DNA of 64,000 nt, from contig NZ_JABEQH010000003.1 in assembly GCF_014174305.1 (NCBI RefSeq), forward strand, positions 145,800 to 209,799, given 5' to 3'. This DNA is from Gluconacetobacter johannae. Its GTDB lineage: Bacteria > Pseudomonadota > Alphaproteobacteria > Acetobacterales > Acetobacteraceae. Below are positions 21,452 through 30,505 of the stretch, piece by piece (position 1 is the first letter of the stretch; each line of letters opens with the position of its first letter). Under the pieces are notes generated by a model. That model saw only the letters and a list, made by a program, of their open reading frames with translations, was not told the DNA's origin and ran no database searches. The position numbers were made by a program, and so were the translations under genes.

Positions 21452-22846
21452 TCAGTCCTCGGCTGGTGCGCCGCGCAGCGCCAGCGTGCCCTTTTCGAGC
21501 AGGACGATGAAACCGACGGTCAGGGACCCCAGGATGACTTCCATCCGCGTATGCGTCGTCGCGACCAGCATCGTCAGCAGCGCGCCCACCAGCAGGGCCA
21601 GCGTGACGTAGGAAATCCACGGGAAGCCCCACATCGGCAAGGTGGGGTGATCGCCCCGGGCGATGGTCCGGCGACGCAGGCGGATCTGGGCGATTGCGAT
21701 CAGCACATAATCGAACAGCACGAAGGTGCCGGTCGCGCTGACCAGGAAGGCGAACACCAGGTCGGGCGACAGCATGCCGGCGAGGGCCACCAGGATGGCG
21801 ATGACGCTGCCGGCCAGGATGGCCCGGCGCGGCGTGCCGTTGGCGCTGCGCGACAGGAACAGGCGCGGCGCGTCCCCGCTTTCGGCCAGTTCGCACAGGA
21901 CACGCGATGTCACGTACAGGCCCGAATTCAGCGCCGACAGGGTAGCGACCAGCATCACCCCCGTCATCAGCAGCGACGCGAAGGGAATGTCGAGGCGTTG
22001 CAGCGTCGTCAGGAACGGCGAACGCCCCGGAATCACCGCCGCCCACGGCGTCAGGCACAGGATCAGCCCGATCGACAGCAGGTAGAAGATCAGGATTTTC
22101 AGCACCACCGAGCGCGTGGCCTGGCCGACGCTTTCCGCCGGGTGGGTGGAGTCCATGGCGGCGATGGTCGTGATCTCGGCGCCGGCCATCGACAGCATGA
22201 TGGCGGGAATGCTGGCCATCAGGGCGAAGCCCCCGTGCGGGAACAGGCCGCCATGGGCCAGCAGGTTGGAGGGGATGTCCGTGCGGTATCCGGTAAAGCC
22301 CAGCAGCGCGCAGCCGCCGATGGCGATGAAGATCACGATGGTCATGATCTTGGTCATCGAGAACCAGTATTCGAATTCGCCGTATCCCCGGACCGAGCAC
22401 AGGTTGATGGCGGTCATCACGGCGATGATGGCGCATTCGATCGCCAGGAACGGCAGCGGCAGCAGCGGCGCCAGGAAGCTGGCCGCCGCGATCGCCTCGA
22501 TCCCCAGGATGGTCGCCCACATCACCCAGTAGGTCCATCCGCCCACGAAGGCGGTGCGCGGGCCGATGCCGCGCCGGATGTGCGCGACGAACGACCCGGC
22601 GTCGGGGGCGGCGACGGTCATTTCGCCCAGCATCCGGGTGACGCACAGGATAATCAGCCCGGCCAGCAGGTAGGACAGGAACACGCCCGGCCCGGCGGTG
22701 GCGATGGCGCTGGACGAGCCCACGAACAGGCTGGCCCCGATCACGCCGCCGATCGAGATCATCGCCACATGGCGCTTACGCAGTCGCGCGTCCCCGGCAT
22801 CGTCCGGCACGGACGATGCCGGCGACACGGCGGTGGAGATGGACAT
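21452..22846 (-). CDS. APC-superfamily amino acid/amine permease (GabP-like AAT family)
   Basis: A 464-residue inner-membrane transporter with about twelve helices. The N terminus RHVAMISIGGVIGASLFVGS is the typical AAT-family first helix with the GGxIGxxLFxG substrate motif. Other marks are GEMTVAAPDAGSF, SMAGAEITTIAA and the linker RSANGTPRRAIL. The family imports amino acids or GABA by proton symport; the exact substrate cannot be read from sequence. It lies downstream of a TonB receptor and a LysR gene on the same strand, 88 nt from the receptor stop, opposite an amine dehydrogenase cluster. That makes an amine or amine-acid substrate a reasonable guess. Confidence 0.88.
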   Translation of the reverse strand: MSISTAVSPASSVPDDAGDARLRKRHVAMISIGGVIGASLFVGSSSAIATAGPGVFLSYLLAGLIILCVTRMLGEMTVAAPDAGSFVAHIRRGIGPRTAFVGGWTYWVMWATILGIEAIAAASFLAPLLPLPFLAIECAIIAVMTAINLCSVRGYGEFEYWFSMTKIMTIVIFIAIGGCALLGFTGYRTDIPSNLLAHGGLFPHGGFALMASIPAIMLSMAGAEITTIAAMDSTHPAESVGQATRSVVLKILIFYLLSIGLILCLTPWAAVIPGRSPFLTTLQRLDIPFASLLMTGVMLVATLSALNSGLYVTSRVLCELAESGDAPRLFLSRSANGTPRRAILAGSVIAILVALAGMLSPDLVFAFLVSATGTFVLFDYVLIAIAQIRLRRRTIARGDHPTLPMWGFPWISYVTLALLVGALLTMLVATTHTRMEVILGSLTVGFIVLLEKGTLALRGAPAED

Positions 22847-22934
22847 CGGCTTGGGCCTCCCGCCTGGTGTCAGGGCATTTCGGCCCCGATTATAGGTATC
22901 GGAACCGGAATGTCATGGCCTGCCGGAGACGCGG

Positions 22935-25232
22935 TCAGAATTGCTGGGAAATTCCGGTCAGGATGGTGCGGCGCAGCCCGTATTGCGGCGCGCCGACCCC
23001 GATGCCGCTGCCGTCGCGCAGTTCGTAGGTGCGGTCGAACAGGTTGGTGACGTCCAGCCGCACCTGGGTGCGCTTCAGGAACGGCACATGGAACAGGTCC
23101 CGGAACGACTGGACCAGCGACAGGTTGAAGGTGACATATTGCGGCAGCTTCGCACCGTTTGGAATGTCGCTGTCCGCGCGCAGGCCGTTGCCGTAGACCA
23201 TGGTGGCCGACAGGCGCGTGGGGTGCCCGGTGCGGTGGAAGAAGGTGTAAGACCCGCCCGCCGACGCCGTCCAGCGCTGGTCGTGGTCCAGATGGACCCA
23301 GTGCTGCCGGATATAGGCCAGGTCGTCGGGCGAGAAATTGAATTGCGCGCTGGTGATGTCCTTGCCGATGGCGCGCGACCAGGCCATGTTGCCGTACAGC
23401 GACAGCGGGCCACGGTCGTACGACGTGCTGACCTCGTAGCCGTTCACCTGTCCGCGCCGATAATTGAAGCCCGACAGGATGATCGGCGCGCCGAACTGGC
23501 CTTCGTCGATCAGGTTGTGCGCCAGCTTGTAATAGGCGTCGAACGAGGCGCGCCAGCCCGGCAGGATCTGCTGGGTGATGCCGGCATCGAAATAATGGTC
23601 GCTTTCGGCCCGGACGGTGTCGTTGCGGGTGCCGGGTGCGGCGGCGCTGGTGCCGTCGAACCGGCTGACCGACGTGCCGCTGACGACCTCGAACGGCGGC
23701 GGGGTGAAATAGCGGGAATAGCCGGCATGCAGCGTCGTGCCGCGCAGCGGGGTCCAGACCAGGTTCAGGCGGGGGCTGAGCTGCTTCTGGTGGGTGTATT
23801 CGTCCACCCCGTCCAGCCGCAGCCCGTAATTGACCGTCAGCGCGCGCAGCGGCTGCCATTCGTCCTGGGCGTACAGGCCCCAGATCCAGCCGGTGCGTCC
23901 GCTGCCGTCATGGATCGAAACCGGACTGTCGCCATAGACCGGGTCGCCGTTCGCATCGACGCCCGCCTGCTGGTAGACCAGAGAATCCGCCTTGGACACG
24001 TTGCGTTCGACGAACGCCTGGTAGCCGAAGCGCATGGTGTGCCGGCGGTTGATGCGCCATGTCACGTCGCTCTGGCTGCCCGACGAGAAGACCGAGCGCG
24101 CGGCTTGCTGCGCGATGCCGTTATAGACCAGGTCCCCCAGCATGTCCGGGGAATAGCGCAGGCTGCTGTACCGGACGAACGCCGAGGTCTGGAGGCTGAA
24201 CTTTCCGATTTCCTTCTGCAGGGACAGGATGCCGAAATCGGTGATTTCCTTCTGGCGCTCGTCCAGGCCGGCGCTGTCCACGCTGCCGGCCAGTTGCTGC
24301 GCCAGCGCGCTGCCGGAATAGGCCGGCTGCTGGAATTGCGTCTGCTGTCCGGGGTTGTTCGGAAGCTGGTATTCCGCGTTGGACACGCCGGCGATCAGGC
24401 TGATGCGGGTGTCCTCGTCGGCCGTGTACCGCAGGTGGCCCAGGGCGTGGTACTGGTTGCTCAGGTCGTGCACGGCGTTGAAGCTGGGGGTGGTGTTCTC
24501 GATCGCCATCCGGTCGTGCAGGAAATCGCCGGTGGCGAAATAATCCCATTTTCCGTGATGTCCGCCATATTGCAGGGACGGAAAGAAATAATCCCGCGCC
24601 CCGCCATAGACCGAGGCATCGCCGCCGGGGTTCGTGGCGCCGTTCTTGGTGGTGATGTCGATCACCGCCGCCTGCAGGAAACCGTATTCGCTGGGCAGCG
24701 CGCCCGTCGTCATCGACAGGGAATCGGCAAAGCGGGTCATCAGCGTCTGGCCGAACACGGTCAGGCCTTCGGGCAGCTGCACGCCGTCCAGGCGGAACTG
24801 GACCTCGTTATGGTCGCCGCGGACATGGATCTGGCCGTAGCTGTCCTGCGTCACGCCGGGGGCCTGCAACAGCACGCCGTTCAGCGGCGCGTTGTCCCCG
24901 CCGGGCACGGTTTCGATGGCGGTACGGCTGAAGCGATAGACCGTGGCCCCCGTCGAGGGTTGCAGGGCCGAGCGCGCCCGGTCGAGGCGCGCCGTCACGG
25001 TGATGCGCTCGGGGGCCGAGGACGGGGTCGTGGCGTCCGGCGCGGCGGGTTGGCCGGTCGAGGGCGACGATGGGGCGGTTTTGGTCCCGGCGGGCTGTCC
25101 CTGCGCCACGGGCGCGGTCGTGTCGGCGCGCGCCGGCGTCATGGCCAGGGCCATGGTCAGGGCCACGGGGGCCACACCCGACAGCAACAGGGTCATCGAC
25201 GCGCGACGGGCGGAAGGGCGAAATACGGGCAT
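22935..25232 (-). CDS. TonB-dependent outer membrane receptor
   Basis: A 765-residue outer-membrane receptor with a signal peptide (TLLLSGVAPVALTMALAM, ending ARADT), then a Pro/Ser/Thr-rich spacer. The presumed TonB box is ERITVTA. The plug domain contains GVLLQAPGVTQDSYGQIHVR and VQFRLDGVQLPEG; the rest is a 22-strand barrel ending in aromatic Phe (TGISQQF). LDVTNLFDRTYELRDGSG is a standard C-terminal barrel motif. Substrate unknown. The gene is followed by an amino-acid permease and preceded by a LysR gene, so all three may form one transcript. The upstream 140 nt contains an AT-rich tract (about 25283-25315) that could hold a promoter. Confidence 0.92.
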   Translation of the reverse strand: MPVFRPSARRASMTLLLSGVAPVALTMALAMTPARADTTAPVAQGQPAGTKTAPSSPSTGQPAAPDATTPSSAPERITVTARLDRARSALQPSTGATVYRFSRTAIETVPGGDNAPLNGVLLQAPGVTQDSYGQIHVRGDHNEVQFRLDGVQLPEGLTVFGQTLMTRFADSLSMTTGALPSEYGFLQAAVIDITTKNGATNPGGDASVYGGARDYFFPSLQYGGHHGKWDYFATGDFLHDRMAIENTTPSFNAVHDLSNQYHALGHLRYTADEDTRISLIAGVSNAEYQLPNNPGQQTQFQQPAYSGSALAQQLAGSVDSAGLDERQKEITDFGILSLQKEIGKFSLQTSAFVRYSSLRYSPDMLGDLVYNGIAQQAARSVFSSGSQSDVTWRINRRHTMRFGYQAFVERNVSKADSLVYQQAGVDANGDPVYGDSPVSIHDGSGRTGWIWGLYAQDEWQPLRALTVNYGLRLDGVDEYTHQKQLSPRLNLVWTPLRGTTLHAGYSRYFTPPPFEVVSGTSVSRFDGTSAAAPGTRNDTVRAESDHYFDAGITQQILPGWRASFDAYYKLAHNLIDEGQFGAPIILSGFNYRRGQVNGYEVSTSYDRGPLSLYGNMAWSRAIGKDITSAQFNFSPDDLAYIRQHWVHLDHDQRWTASAGGSYTFFHRTGHPTRLSATMVYGNGLRADSDIPNGAKLPQYVTFNLSLVQSFRDLFHVPFLKRTQVRLDVTNLFDRTYELRDGSGIGVGAPQYGLRRTILTGISQQF

Positions 25233-25374
25233 GCGGGGCGATCTGTCCGGCTGGGAAGGAGGGTGTGTTCTCTTGTCCCTCTAAACCGTATGATATAACG
25301 TTTCAATATAAACCGGCCATTTTCCGGTCGGGTTTTCGCCGCTTGTTGCGTACGGACAACAGGTCCCGACTTTT

Positions 25375-26328
25375 TTACGCCACCATGTCGGGGGGCAGGG
25401 GGGCGTCGCAGGGCTGGAACGATCCGGCAATGTGGGACAGCCAGGTCCGGAACCGGACCAGGGCCGGCCGGTCCCACCGGTTTTCGGGGATGAACAGCGT
25501 GTAGGCCCCGATGGCGGCGCCGGGAAACGGGCCGTCGGCCGTTCCCAGCCGCACCAGGTTGCCCGATTTCAGGTCGTCTTCCAGCAGGAACTGGTTGGCC
25601 AACGCCACGCCGTGCCCTTCGCGCGCGGCGGCCAGCATCACATGGGCATGCCACAGCCGGGCCGCCGGGGTGACCGTGGGTACCGGTACCCCCTGCATCG
25701 CGAACCAGGCCAGCCATTCGTCGCTGTTTTCCTCGGCCAGCAGGGGCAGCGAGGTCAGATCCTCGATCCGCTGGAGCCCACCCGTGGCCTGCCGGACGAA
25801 ATCGGGACTGGCCACGGGAAAGACCAGCGGCCGGGCCAGTTCCGCCTGGCGGATCCCCGGCGGGGAGGGCGTCGTCGTGCCGTCCAGCCGATAGCGGATG
25901 TCGGCGTCCACCCCATCGGACCAGAACGACGCGCGCTCGTCGCTGGGGCGCAGGATCAGGTCGATCTCGGGATGTTCGTCGCGGAAGGCGCCCAGGCGGC
26001 GCACCAGCCAGTGAAAGGCGAATCCCGGAACGCACCAGACGCTGAGCTGCGGCAGGTCGCCGGTACGCAGGGCCTCGGTCGCGTTGGCGATCTCGTCCAG
26101 GGCGGCGGCGATCCGGTCGTGATAGACCTTGCCGGCCTCGGTCAGTCCACCGGCTGCCCGGTCCAGAAGGGGCACGCCCGTCCATTGTTCCAGGGCGCGC
26201 AGGTGACGGCTGACGACGGCGTGGTCGATCCGCAGCCATTCCGCCGCCCGGCGGATGCCGCGGGTCCGGCCGAACGCGTCGAAGGCGCGAAGCGGTCCGA
26301 ATGGGGGAAAAACACGCTTGTCTGCCAT
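25375..26328 (-). CDS. LysR-family transcriptional regulator (GcvA-like)
   Basis: A 317-residue regulator. The N-terminal winged helix-turn-helix covers residues 10-70 (GIRRAAEWLRIDHAVVSRHL; RALEQWTGVPLLDR), followed by the substrate-binding domain. PPFGPLRAFDAFGRTRGIRR resembles the GcvA branch, although usual A-A-x-L residues in the helix are altered. ATG 26328 was preferred; an in-frame GTG at 26382 would extend the protein by 18 residues and run into the palindrome. It probably controls the genes on both sides: the TonB receptor and permease downstream, and the divergent TonB receptor and amine dehydrogenase genes. Confidence 0.88.
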   Translation of the reverse strand: MADKRVFPPFGPLRAFDAFGRTRGIRRAAEWLRIDHAVVSRHLRALEQWTGVPLLDRAAGGLTEAGKVYHDRIAAALDEIANATEALRTGDLPQLSVWCVPGFAFHWLVRRLGAFRDEHPEIDLILRPSDERASFWSDGVDADIRYRLDGTTTPSPPGIRQAELARPLVFPVASPDFVRQATGGLQRIEDLTSLPLLAEENSDEWLAWFAMQGVPVPTVTPAARLWHAHVMLAAAREGHGVALANQFLLEDDLKSGNLVRLGTADGPFPGAAIGAYTLFIPENRWDRPALVRFRTWLSHIAGSFQPCDAPLPPDMVA

Positions 26329-26366
26329 GGGAATCCGGGGACGGTGAGGGGACACGAGGGATGAAT

Positions 26367-26383
26367 GGTGCCTTTTTGGCACC
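26367..26383. promoter_or_regulatory. LysR-type operator candidate (perfect dyad, T-N11-A)
   Basis: The 17-nt sequence GGTGCCTTTTTGGCACC is a perfect 6+6 inverted repeat around a T5 centre and contains the canonical LysR box TGCC-N5-GGCA (T-N11-A). It lies 39 bp upstream of the LysR ATG and about 195 bp upstream of the divergent TonB receptor start, which is where an autoregulatory LysR site would be expected. Binding is inferred. The rest of 26329-26578 holds an AT-richer stretch near 26400-26450 that may carry promoters. Confidence 0.55.
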
Positions 26384-26578
26384 GGTGCTGCAACGAAGGC
26401 AACTTCTACATATTGTTACGCTGGATTAACAGGTGTGACACAAACGCATCTGTTCGAGGCGAAACCGGACGGTCCGGGTACAAAACGTCTTGTCAAATGG
26501 AACCCGCCGGGCTCGACAGTCAGGTCGAGCGGGCAGAATGGGATGCACGCGAGACGCGGCGTCGGGGAAAGGCATTAC

Positions 26579-29176
26579 ATGCGATCAGGACGGGTTATGG
26601 TACGAAACAGGCGGCTCCTGCGTGCGCGGCTTCTTGGCTCGGCCGTGCTGGGCGGCATGATCGGCGTGATCGGCGGCGAGCCGGCTTTCGCGCAGACGGC
26701 GCCCGAATCAGCCGCGCCGTCGCCGCATGCGTCCGCGAAGCACCGGCCCGCGGCAGTCCGCGCCACCCGGCAGGGAGCCGCGAAGACGACCGGCGCGCCC
26801 GTGCGCCGTGCCGGCCTTGCCCCCGCGGCGGACGAGGCGGTCAACGTGGTCGCCAGCCATCATGTCTCCCACGGCGGCGAGGTCAGCGTGACCCGCGCGA
26901 TGCTGGAATCGCAAGTCGCAGGCACCAACGTGCTGAAGTCGGTCGGCCAGTTGCCCGGCGTCAGCTTCAGCTCCAGCGATCCGCTCGGCCTCGATACCTG
27001 GGGGACCAGCGTGTATGTGCGCGGCTTCTTCCAGGATTCGATCGGGATGACGCTCGACGGCATTCCGCTCAATGACCAGACCTATTCCAGCGTCAGCGGC
27101 ATCAATGTCGCCAACGCCTGGATTTCCGACGACATCCAGGGCGTCGAGACATCGCAGGGCGCCGGCGGTGTCGACCTGCCGGGCAATTCCAGCCTGGGCG
27201 GCACGATGCGGTTCCACACCTCCGATGTGAAGGACAAGGCGGGCGCCAGGGTGTCGCAGGTCTTCGCCAGCTACGGCACGCTACGCACCTATGCCCGCGT
27301 CGACAGCGGCGCGCTGAACCGCACCGGCACGAAATTCTATGCCGCCTATTCGCGCGCCGACGAACGGAAATACGATGCCGCGACCCCCGGCTTCATGCAG
27401 TCGGTGAACGGCAAGCTCGTTCAGCCGATCGGCAATGACAGCCGGATCACCACCATCTTCAACTGGAACGATGCCGAGGTCTGGGGCTATGCGGACAAAT
27501 CCCTCGGCATCCTGAAAAACGCCGGCTGGCGGACCGAATCCTGGGCGCCGAACTATCTGGGGGCCTACAATGCCTCGGAATATGCGTGGGTGAACGATAA
27601 CGGCCTGGCCTATAATGGTCCGGGTTCGTACGATGTCGGCAGCGGGACCCCGCTGGTCCTGCCGCAGGGCACCAGCCCGACCATTCCGGACTCGTGGCAG
27701 AACACGGGCGAAGGCGCCGGCACCGCCTATTATGATGCGGGACAGGCGACGCAGGATTATCTGGGCGGCATCAACGCCGACCTGGCCCTGACCAATCGTC
27801 TGCGCTGGAACACGGTGTTCTATGCCGGAGGGAATGATTCGCACGCGACGTACGGCGATCCCTGGACACAGTCACTCGCGACCGGCGCGCCGCTTTCCGA
27901 GGAAGTGTGGCAGTCGTCCTACCAGCGCTTCGGCTTCACCAGCGCGTTCACATGGCATATCGGGCATCACAGCATCAATGTCGGCGGCTGGTACGAGAAC
28001 AACTCGCAGCGGGCGGATCTGTTCTGGTACAACGAACCGGTGTACGGCCAGGGCAGCCCGATCAAGACCGTCGGTCCCTACACCACCTATGGTCCGGCTT
28101 TCCAGCAGGGGTACGGGTTCACCTGGAACACCAACGCCTTCCAGTTCCATGTCATGGACACCTGGCGTCCGGTGGACAGCCTGGCGGTGACCTACGGCTT
28201 CCGGTCCATGCTGCAGACGACCTCGGGCGGCGCGTATTACGGTAACGTCAATGCCGGCTACGGCAGCGACACGGGCTATGGCTCGGTCGCGGGCCTGCCG
28301 AACGGTTCGATGACCTCGGCGGCCGCATTCCTGCCGGCGGTCAATATCGACTGGCATTTCCTGCGCGGTCACGAACTGTATTTCGACTTCGCCGAGAACA
28401 TGCGCCCGTTCATGGTGGCGCCCACGGGCGGCGCGGTCTCTCCCTGGGCGGTGTCGTCGCAGGATGTGTTCCGCGGGCTTCAGCACAGCCTGCCGAACGA
28501 GCGCGATTTTTCCTACGTGGTTGGCTACAGGTTCACGTCGCGCAAGCTCCAGGCCTCGATCGACGCCTATCACTCGGATGTTTACAACCGTCTGATCTCC
28601 GCCAATAGCGGCACGCTGAACACCCCGGTCACCACGGTCGTCAACTCGAAGCACGCGACGATGTACGGGATGGATGCGTCCCTGACCCTGTCGCCTTTCA
28701 ACGGGCTGGCGCGTGGCCTGGCCTGGACCAACTCGATCAGCTACAACCACTTCACCTATGCGGACGACGTCAACATCTGCCCGCTTTCGGGGGATTGCAA
28801 CATCAAGGGCAAGAAGATGCTTGCCTATCCGCAGGTGATGTACAAGACCAGTCTTTCATACGAATATAAGGGCGCGTCCGCCCATTTCGATGTGAATTAC
28901 TATGGGAAGCGTTACTTCTCGTACATGAACGATACCAGCATCAGCCCGTACTGGATGGCCAACCTCGGCGCCAAATATCGGTTCGGCAATCTCAGCGTGC
29001 TGAAGAACGTGACCGCCAGCTTCGAGGTCTATAACCTTTTCAACCAGAAATATCTGGCAATGATGGGCGAGAACGGCTTCCCGGTCGGCGGCCAGTCGGG
29101 TGACGGGGGAGACCGCCAGTCGCTGGAGCGCGGCGCGGTCCGCGAGTTCTTCGGCACCATCAGCGCCGAATACTGA
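26579..29176 (+). CDS. TonB-dependent outer membrane receptor of the amine dehydrogenase locus
   Basis: An 865-residue receptor. ATG 26579 was chosen because GGGGAAAGG lies 6 nt upstream; the open frame extends to 26435, but that extension is not signal-like. The leader RLLGSAVLGGMIGVIGG ends at PAFAQT. A basic Ala/Pro-rich spacer follows, then a possible TonB box (EAVNVVAS). The plug contains LKSVGQLPGVSFSSSD and GMTLDGIPLNDQTYSSVSG, and the barrel ends GTISAEY. It shares little with the other receptor at 22935-25232, so the pair is not a recent duplication. It directly precedes the dehydrogenase heavy-chain gene. Substrate unknown. Confidence 0.92.
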   Translation: MRSGRVMVRNRRLLRARLLGSAVLGGMIGVIGGEPAFAQTAPESAAPSPHASAKHRPAAVRATRQGAAKTTGAPVRRAGLAPAADEAVNVVASHHVSHGGEVSVTRAMLESQVAGTNVLKSVGQLPGVSFSSSDPLGLDTWGTSVYVRGFFQDSIGMTLDGIPLNDQTYSSVSGINVANAWISDDIQGVETSQGAGGVDLPGNSSLGGTMRFHTSDVKDKAGARVSQVFASYGTLRTYARVDSGALNRTGTKFYAAYSRADERKYDAATPGFMQSVNGKLVQPIGNDSRITTIFNWNDAEVWGYADKSLGILKNAGWRTESWAPNYLGAYNASEYAWVNDNGLAYNGPGSYDVGSGTPLVLPQGTSPTIPDSWQNTGEGAGTAYYDAGQATQDYLGGINADLALTNRLRWNTVFYAGGNDSHATYGDPWTQSLATGAPLSEEVWQSSYQRFGFTSAFTWHIGHHSINVGGWYENNSQRADLFWYNEPVYGQGSPIKTVGPYTTYGPAFQQGYGFTWNTNAFQFHVMDTWRPVDSLAVTYGFRSMLQTTSGGAYYGNVNAGYGSDTGYGSVAGLPNGSMTSAAAFLPAVNIDWHFLRGHELYFDFAENMRPFMVAPTGGAVSPWAVSSQDVFRGLQHSLPNERDFSYVVGYRFTSRKLQASIDAYHSDVYNRLISANSGTLNTPVTTVVNSKHATMYGMDASLTLSPFNGLARGLAWTNSISYNHFTYADDVNICPLSGDCNIKGKKMLAYPQVMYKTSLSYEYKGASAHFDVNYYGKRYFSYMNDTSISPYWMANLGAKYRFGNLSVLKNVTASFEVYNLFNQKYLAMMGENGFPVGGQSGDGGDRQSLERGAVREFFGTISAEY

Positions 29177-29246
29177 GGCGTCGAGCCCCCTGCCTTGCCC
29201 TGGTCGCATGATCCGGGCACAGGGGGGCACATCGGCGCGGAGGGGG

Positions 29247-29264
29247 CATGCCCGATCGGGCATG
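29247..29264. promoter_or_regulatory. 18-bp perfect palindrome upstream of the amine dehydrogenase genes
   Basis: CATGCCCGATCGGGCATG is fully self-complementary and sits 32 nt before the heavy-chain ATG, followed by the AT-rich TTTAAAATAAG and a Shine-Dalgarno (AGGAAGG). It could be an operator or a stem limiting read-through from the TonB gene. A second, imperfect stem (GCCCCCTG near 29186 pairing with CAGGGGGGC near 29220) lies just before it. No T-tract follows either stem. Confidence 0.45.
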
Positions 29265-29295
29265 TCGCGTTTAAAATAAGGGCAGGAAGGCGGTG

Positions 29296-30456
29296 ATGGT
29301 GGGTTGGAGCACGAAAACCGCGTGGCGCGCGGCATTTTCCGCCATGCTGATGGTGTCGGCGGCCACCGCCCATGCGGACACCCCCGTCCTGCAGGCGGAA
29401 CAGAACGACGTGGCCACCCTGCCGCCCGTCGCCCCCCACTGGTTCCTGCCGGCGACGGCGCACACGGCCTATACCATTTATGACGGGGACGCCGGGCGCA
29501 TCCTCGGCACCGTCCCCGCGAGCAGCCTGGGCAATATCGTCCTGTCGCCCGATCGCAAGGTTTTCTATGTCGCCGATACGATCTGGTCGCGTGGCGATCA
29601 CGGCACGCGGCAGGATCTGTTGCAGGAATATGATGCGCGGACATTGAAGCTGCTGCGCGAGATCGAATTGCCGCCCCGCGCGCTGGCGGTCTACAAGAAG
29701 CAGGATTTCGACGTCAGCCCCGACGGGCGCTGGGGCTATGTCTTCGACATGAGCCCGGCGACGGCGGTGACGGTGGTCGATCTTGCCCATGCGTCGGTGG
29801 CCCGCACAGTCGATATTCCCGGCTGCGCGCTGGTCTTTCCGTGGAAGGCCGGCGGGTTCTCCAGCCTGTGCGGTGACGGTTCGCTGACCAATGTGGGCTA
29901 TGCCGGCGGCGCGGAGGCGAAGGTCACGCACACCAAGCCGTTCTTCGACGCCAACAACGATCCGATCTTCGAGCAGGGGCTGGTCGATCGCGCCACCGGC
30001 CGGGCGCTGTTCGTGTCCTATTCGGGCAAGGTCTATGCGACGACCCTGGGGCAGGACCCGGTGATCGGTGCGCCGTGGTCCATCCAGCAGGCGGCGGGGC
30101 AGCCGGTCGCGGGGACGGGCGTGCAGGACCTCGCCTGGCGGCCCGGCGGGGCGCAGCCCTTCGCCTGGAACCGGGCCAGCGGCCATCTGTTCGTCCTGAT
30201 GCATGTCGGCACCTACTGGACGCACAAGGCCGCCGGCACCGAGGTGTGGGAGCTGGATCCGGTCGCCCACGCGCTGGTGCGGCGCATCGACCTGCCCGAA
30301 CCGGCGCGCGGGATCGCGGTCAGCCCGGACGCGGCGCCGTTGCTCTATTCCACCGCCGAGAACGGAAAAATCGCGACGATCGACGTGCGCTCCGGCGCCG
30401 TTCGCAGGACCATCGAGGCCCAGGCCGGGCCGATGTTCCTGGTTCCGGACATGTGA
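29296..30456 (+). CDS. mauB: methylamine/aromatic amine dehydrogenase heavy chain
   Basis: Large periplasmic subunit of a TTQ-dependent amine dehydrogenase, which oxidises primary amines to aldehydes plus ammonia with the light chain at 31138. The 386-residue protein has a signal peptide (AFSAMLMVSAATAHAD). Its body is a seven-bladed propeller typical of MauB/AauB, seen in HWFLPATAHTAYTIYDGDAG, GNIVLSPDRKVFYVADTIWS, KKQDFDVSPDGRWGYVFDMS and ARGIAVSPDAAPLLYSTAEN. ATG 29296 has AGGAAGG 5 nt upstream and was preferred to GTG 29293. I cannot tell methylamine from aralkylamine specificity. It is transcribed with the downstream mau genes. Confidence 0.9.
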   Translation: MVGWSTKTAWRAAFSAMLMVSAATAHADTPVLQAEQNDVATLPPVAPHWFLPATAHTAYTIYDGDAGRILGTVPASSLGNIVLSPDRKVFYVADTIWSRGDHGTRQDLLQEYDARTLKLLREIELPPRALAVYKKQDFDVSPDGRWGYVFDMSPATAVTVVDLAHASVARTVDIPGCALVFPWKAGGFSSLCGDGSLTNVGYAGGAEAKVTHTKPFFDANNDPIFEQGLVDRATGRALFVSYSGKVYATTLGQDPVIGAPWSIQQAAGQPVAGTGVQDLAWRPGGAQPFAWNRASGHLFVLMHVGTYWTHKAAGTEVWELDPVAHALVRRIDLPEPARGIAVSPDAAPLLYSTAENGKIATIDVRSGAVRRTIEAQAGPMFLVPDM

Positions 30457-30505
30457 CGCGGGACATGACGATGACTTTCCCCGCCCGCCCGCAGGCCCGC
30501 GCCGC

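Noticed and set aside
22941..25298. 785-codon plus-strand ORF opposite the TonB receptor
   Set aside because: Low-complexity Arg/Gly/Val/Gln content; the minus-strand receptor has complete signal, plug and barrel features.
26435..26578. Upstream extension of the TonB receptor ORF (48 extra codons)
   Set aside because: The extension is not signal-like and would bury the signal peptide; ATG 26579 has a good ribosome-binding site.
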